Source: an uncultured Collinsella sp. (GTDB taxonomy: Bacteria > Actinomycetota > Coriobacteriia > Coriobacteriales > Coriobacteriaceae). From it: a stretch of 15,067 nt of DNA. The notes beneath the pieces were generated by a model that worked only from the letters and a program-made list of their open reading frames with translations, was not told where the DNA came from and ran no database searches. The translations under genes and the position numbers were made by a program. The first letter of the stretch is position 1, and each line of letters opens with the position of its first letter. The stretch is from contig CABUDJ010000052.1 of the NCBI GenBank assembly GCA_902490325.1, positions 1 to 15,067 of the forward strand. Reading direction: 5' to 3'. This document shows, piece by piece, positions 14,550 through 15,067 of the stretch.

Positions 14550-15067
14550 GTGTCTATGCGTACCGATGATTTTGACTACAACCTTCCTGAGGAACTGATT
14601 GCCCAGGCGCCTGCCGAGCCGCGCGACTCCTGCCGCCTGCTGGTGGTTGATCGCAAAGGCTCCGAGACAGGAACGCCGCTAGAGCATGGCGGTACCGTCG
14701 AGCACCGCATCTTCCGTGACATCATCGACTATATCGAGCCGGGCGACGTGCTCGTCATCAACCAGACGCGCGTGATGCCGGCCCGCCTGATCGGCCGCAA
14801 GGCCGGCTCGGGCGGTGTGGTCGAGACGCTGCTGCTCAAGCGCCGCGAGGACGTGGATCCGCTCGGCCATGTGTGGGAGTGCCTGGTCAAGCCGGGCAAG
14901 CGTCTGAAGCCCGGCGCTCAGATTGAGTATCGCGCCGGCGGCGCCCATGCACCCGAGGGGGCTCCCGTGGTGCTGACGGCCGAGGTTGTCGACTTTGTCA
15001 CCGATAGCCGCGGCGGCCGCTTGGTGCGTTTTGAGCCGGCCGGTGACGTGCTGCGTAGGGTCGTCCT
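14550..15067 (+). CDS. queA: S-adenosylmethionine:tRNA ribosyltransferase-isomerase QueA (3' partial)
   Basis: QueA moves the ribosyl part of S-adenosylmethionine onto preQ1-modified tRNA to make epoxyqueuosine. The 172 codons visible are the N-terminal half of a protein of about 340-400 residues; the frame is open at the window edge. GTG 14550 is favoured as start because AAGGAG (14536-14541) lies 8 nt upstream; ATG 14556 is the alternative. Family hallmarks are DFDYNLPEELIAQAPAEPRD at the N-terminus, DYIEPGDVLVINQTRVMPAR (the DVLVxNxTRVxPAR signature), then GGVVETLLLKR and ECLVKPGKRLKPG. The enzyme is cytoplasmic. Its product is the substrate of QueH, encoded just upstream. Confidence 0.97.
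   Translation, partial: MSMRTDDFDYNLPEELIAQAPAEPRDSCRLLVVDRKGSETGTPLEHGGTVEHRIFRDIIDYIEPGDVLVINQTRVMPARLIGRKAGSGGVVETLLLKRREDVDPLGHVWECLVKPGKRLKPGAQIEYRAGGAHAPEGAPVVLTAEVVDFVTDSRGGRLVRFEPAGDVLRRVV

Overview
The window looks like the chromosome of a high-GC Gram-positive gut actinobacterium, most likely of the class Coriobacteriia (Collinsella-like). That placement is inferred from gene content and sequence style: DUF4430 surface proteins, class III fructose-bisphosphatase, DegV, a divergent MetRS, and QueH beside QueA. I could not run a database search. No tRNA, rRNA, CRISPR array, phage gene or transposase was seen.

Layout. Positions 1-3896 (+) hold two adjacent surface-protein genes. The first is cut by the window edge and has three DUF4430 repeats, a PQQ/WD40-like beta-propeller, an InlB-type B-repeat, a charged stalk and a C-terminal membrane anchor. 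The second has an N-terminal anchor, a stalk and one DUF4430 domain. Two back-to-back terminators follow (3919-4030). Positions 4057-7042 (-) hold two tandem GtrA-type membrane proteins and a broken class III fructose-1,6-bisphosphatase. A DegV fatty-acid-binding protein follows at 7363-8253 (+), then a broken TIM-barrel-like gene at 8334-9404 (-), a tiny membrane protein (9594-9764, +), a NOL1/NOP2/Sun-type RNA methyltransferase (9789-10892, -), an intergenic palindromic element (10912-11032) and a MetRS-like aminoacyl-tRNA synthetase (11050-13200, -). The window ends with a DUF3267 zincin-like membrane protein, queH and the start of queA (13333-15067, +). QueA and QueH together perform the last two steps of queuosine synthesis on tRNA.

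The most unusual signal is a pair of gene-breaking lesions of the same type. In fbp (6355-6377) and in the TIM-barrel gene (8882-8908), a stretch of expected coding sequence is missing. In its place sits a perfect 23-nt or 27-nt inverted copy of sequence found 116 or 88 nt away in the same gene. In fbp this removes the metal-binding GNHD motif and shifts the frame; in the other gene it brings in an in-frame TGA. This is the footprint expected of template switching, either in the living genome or during amplification and assembly. Also notable are the two-unit palindromic repeat at 10912-11032, a double hairpin before the second gtrA gene, candidate operators upstream of fbp and of the TIM-barrel gene, and an 11-nt extended -10 motif shared by degV and metG.
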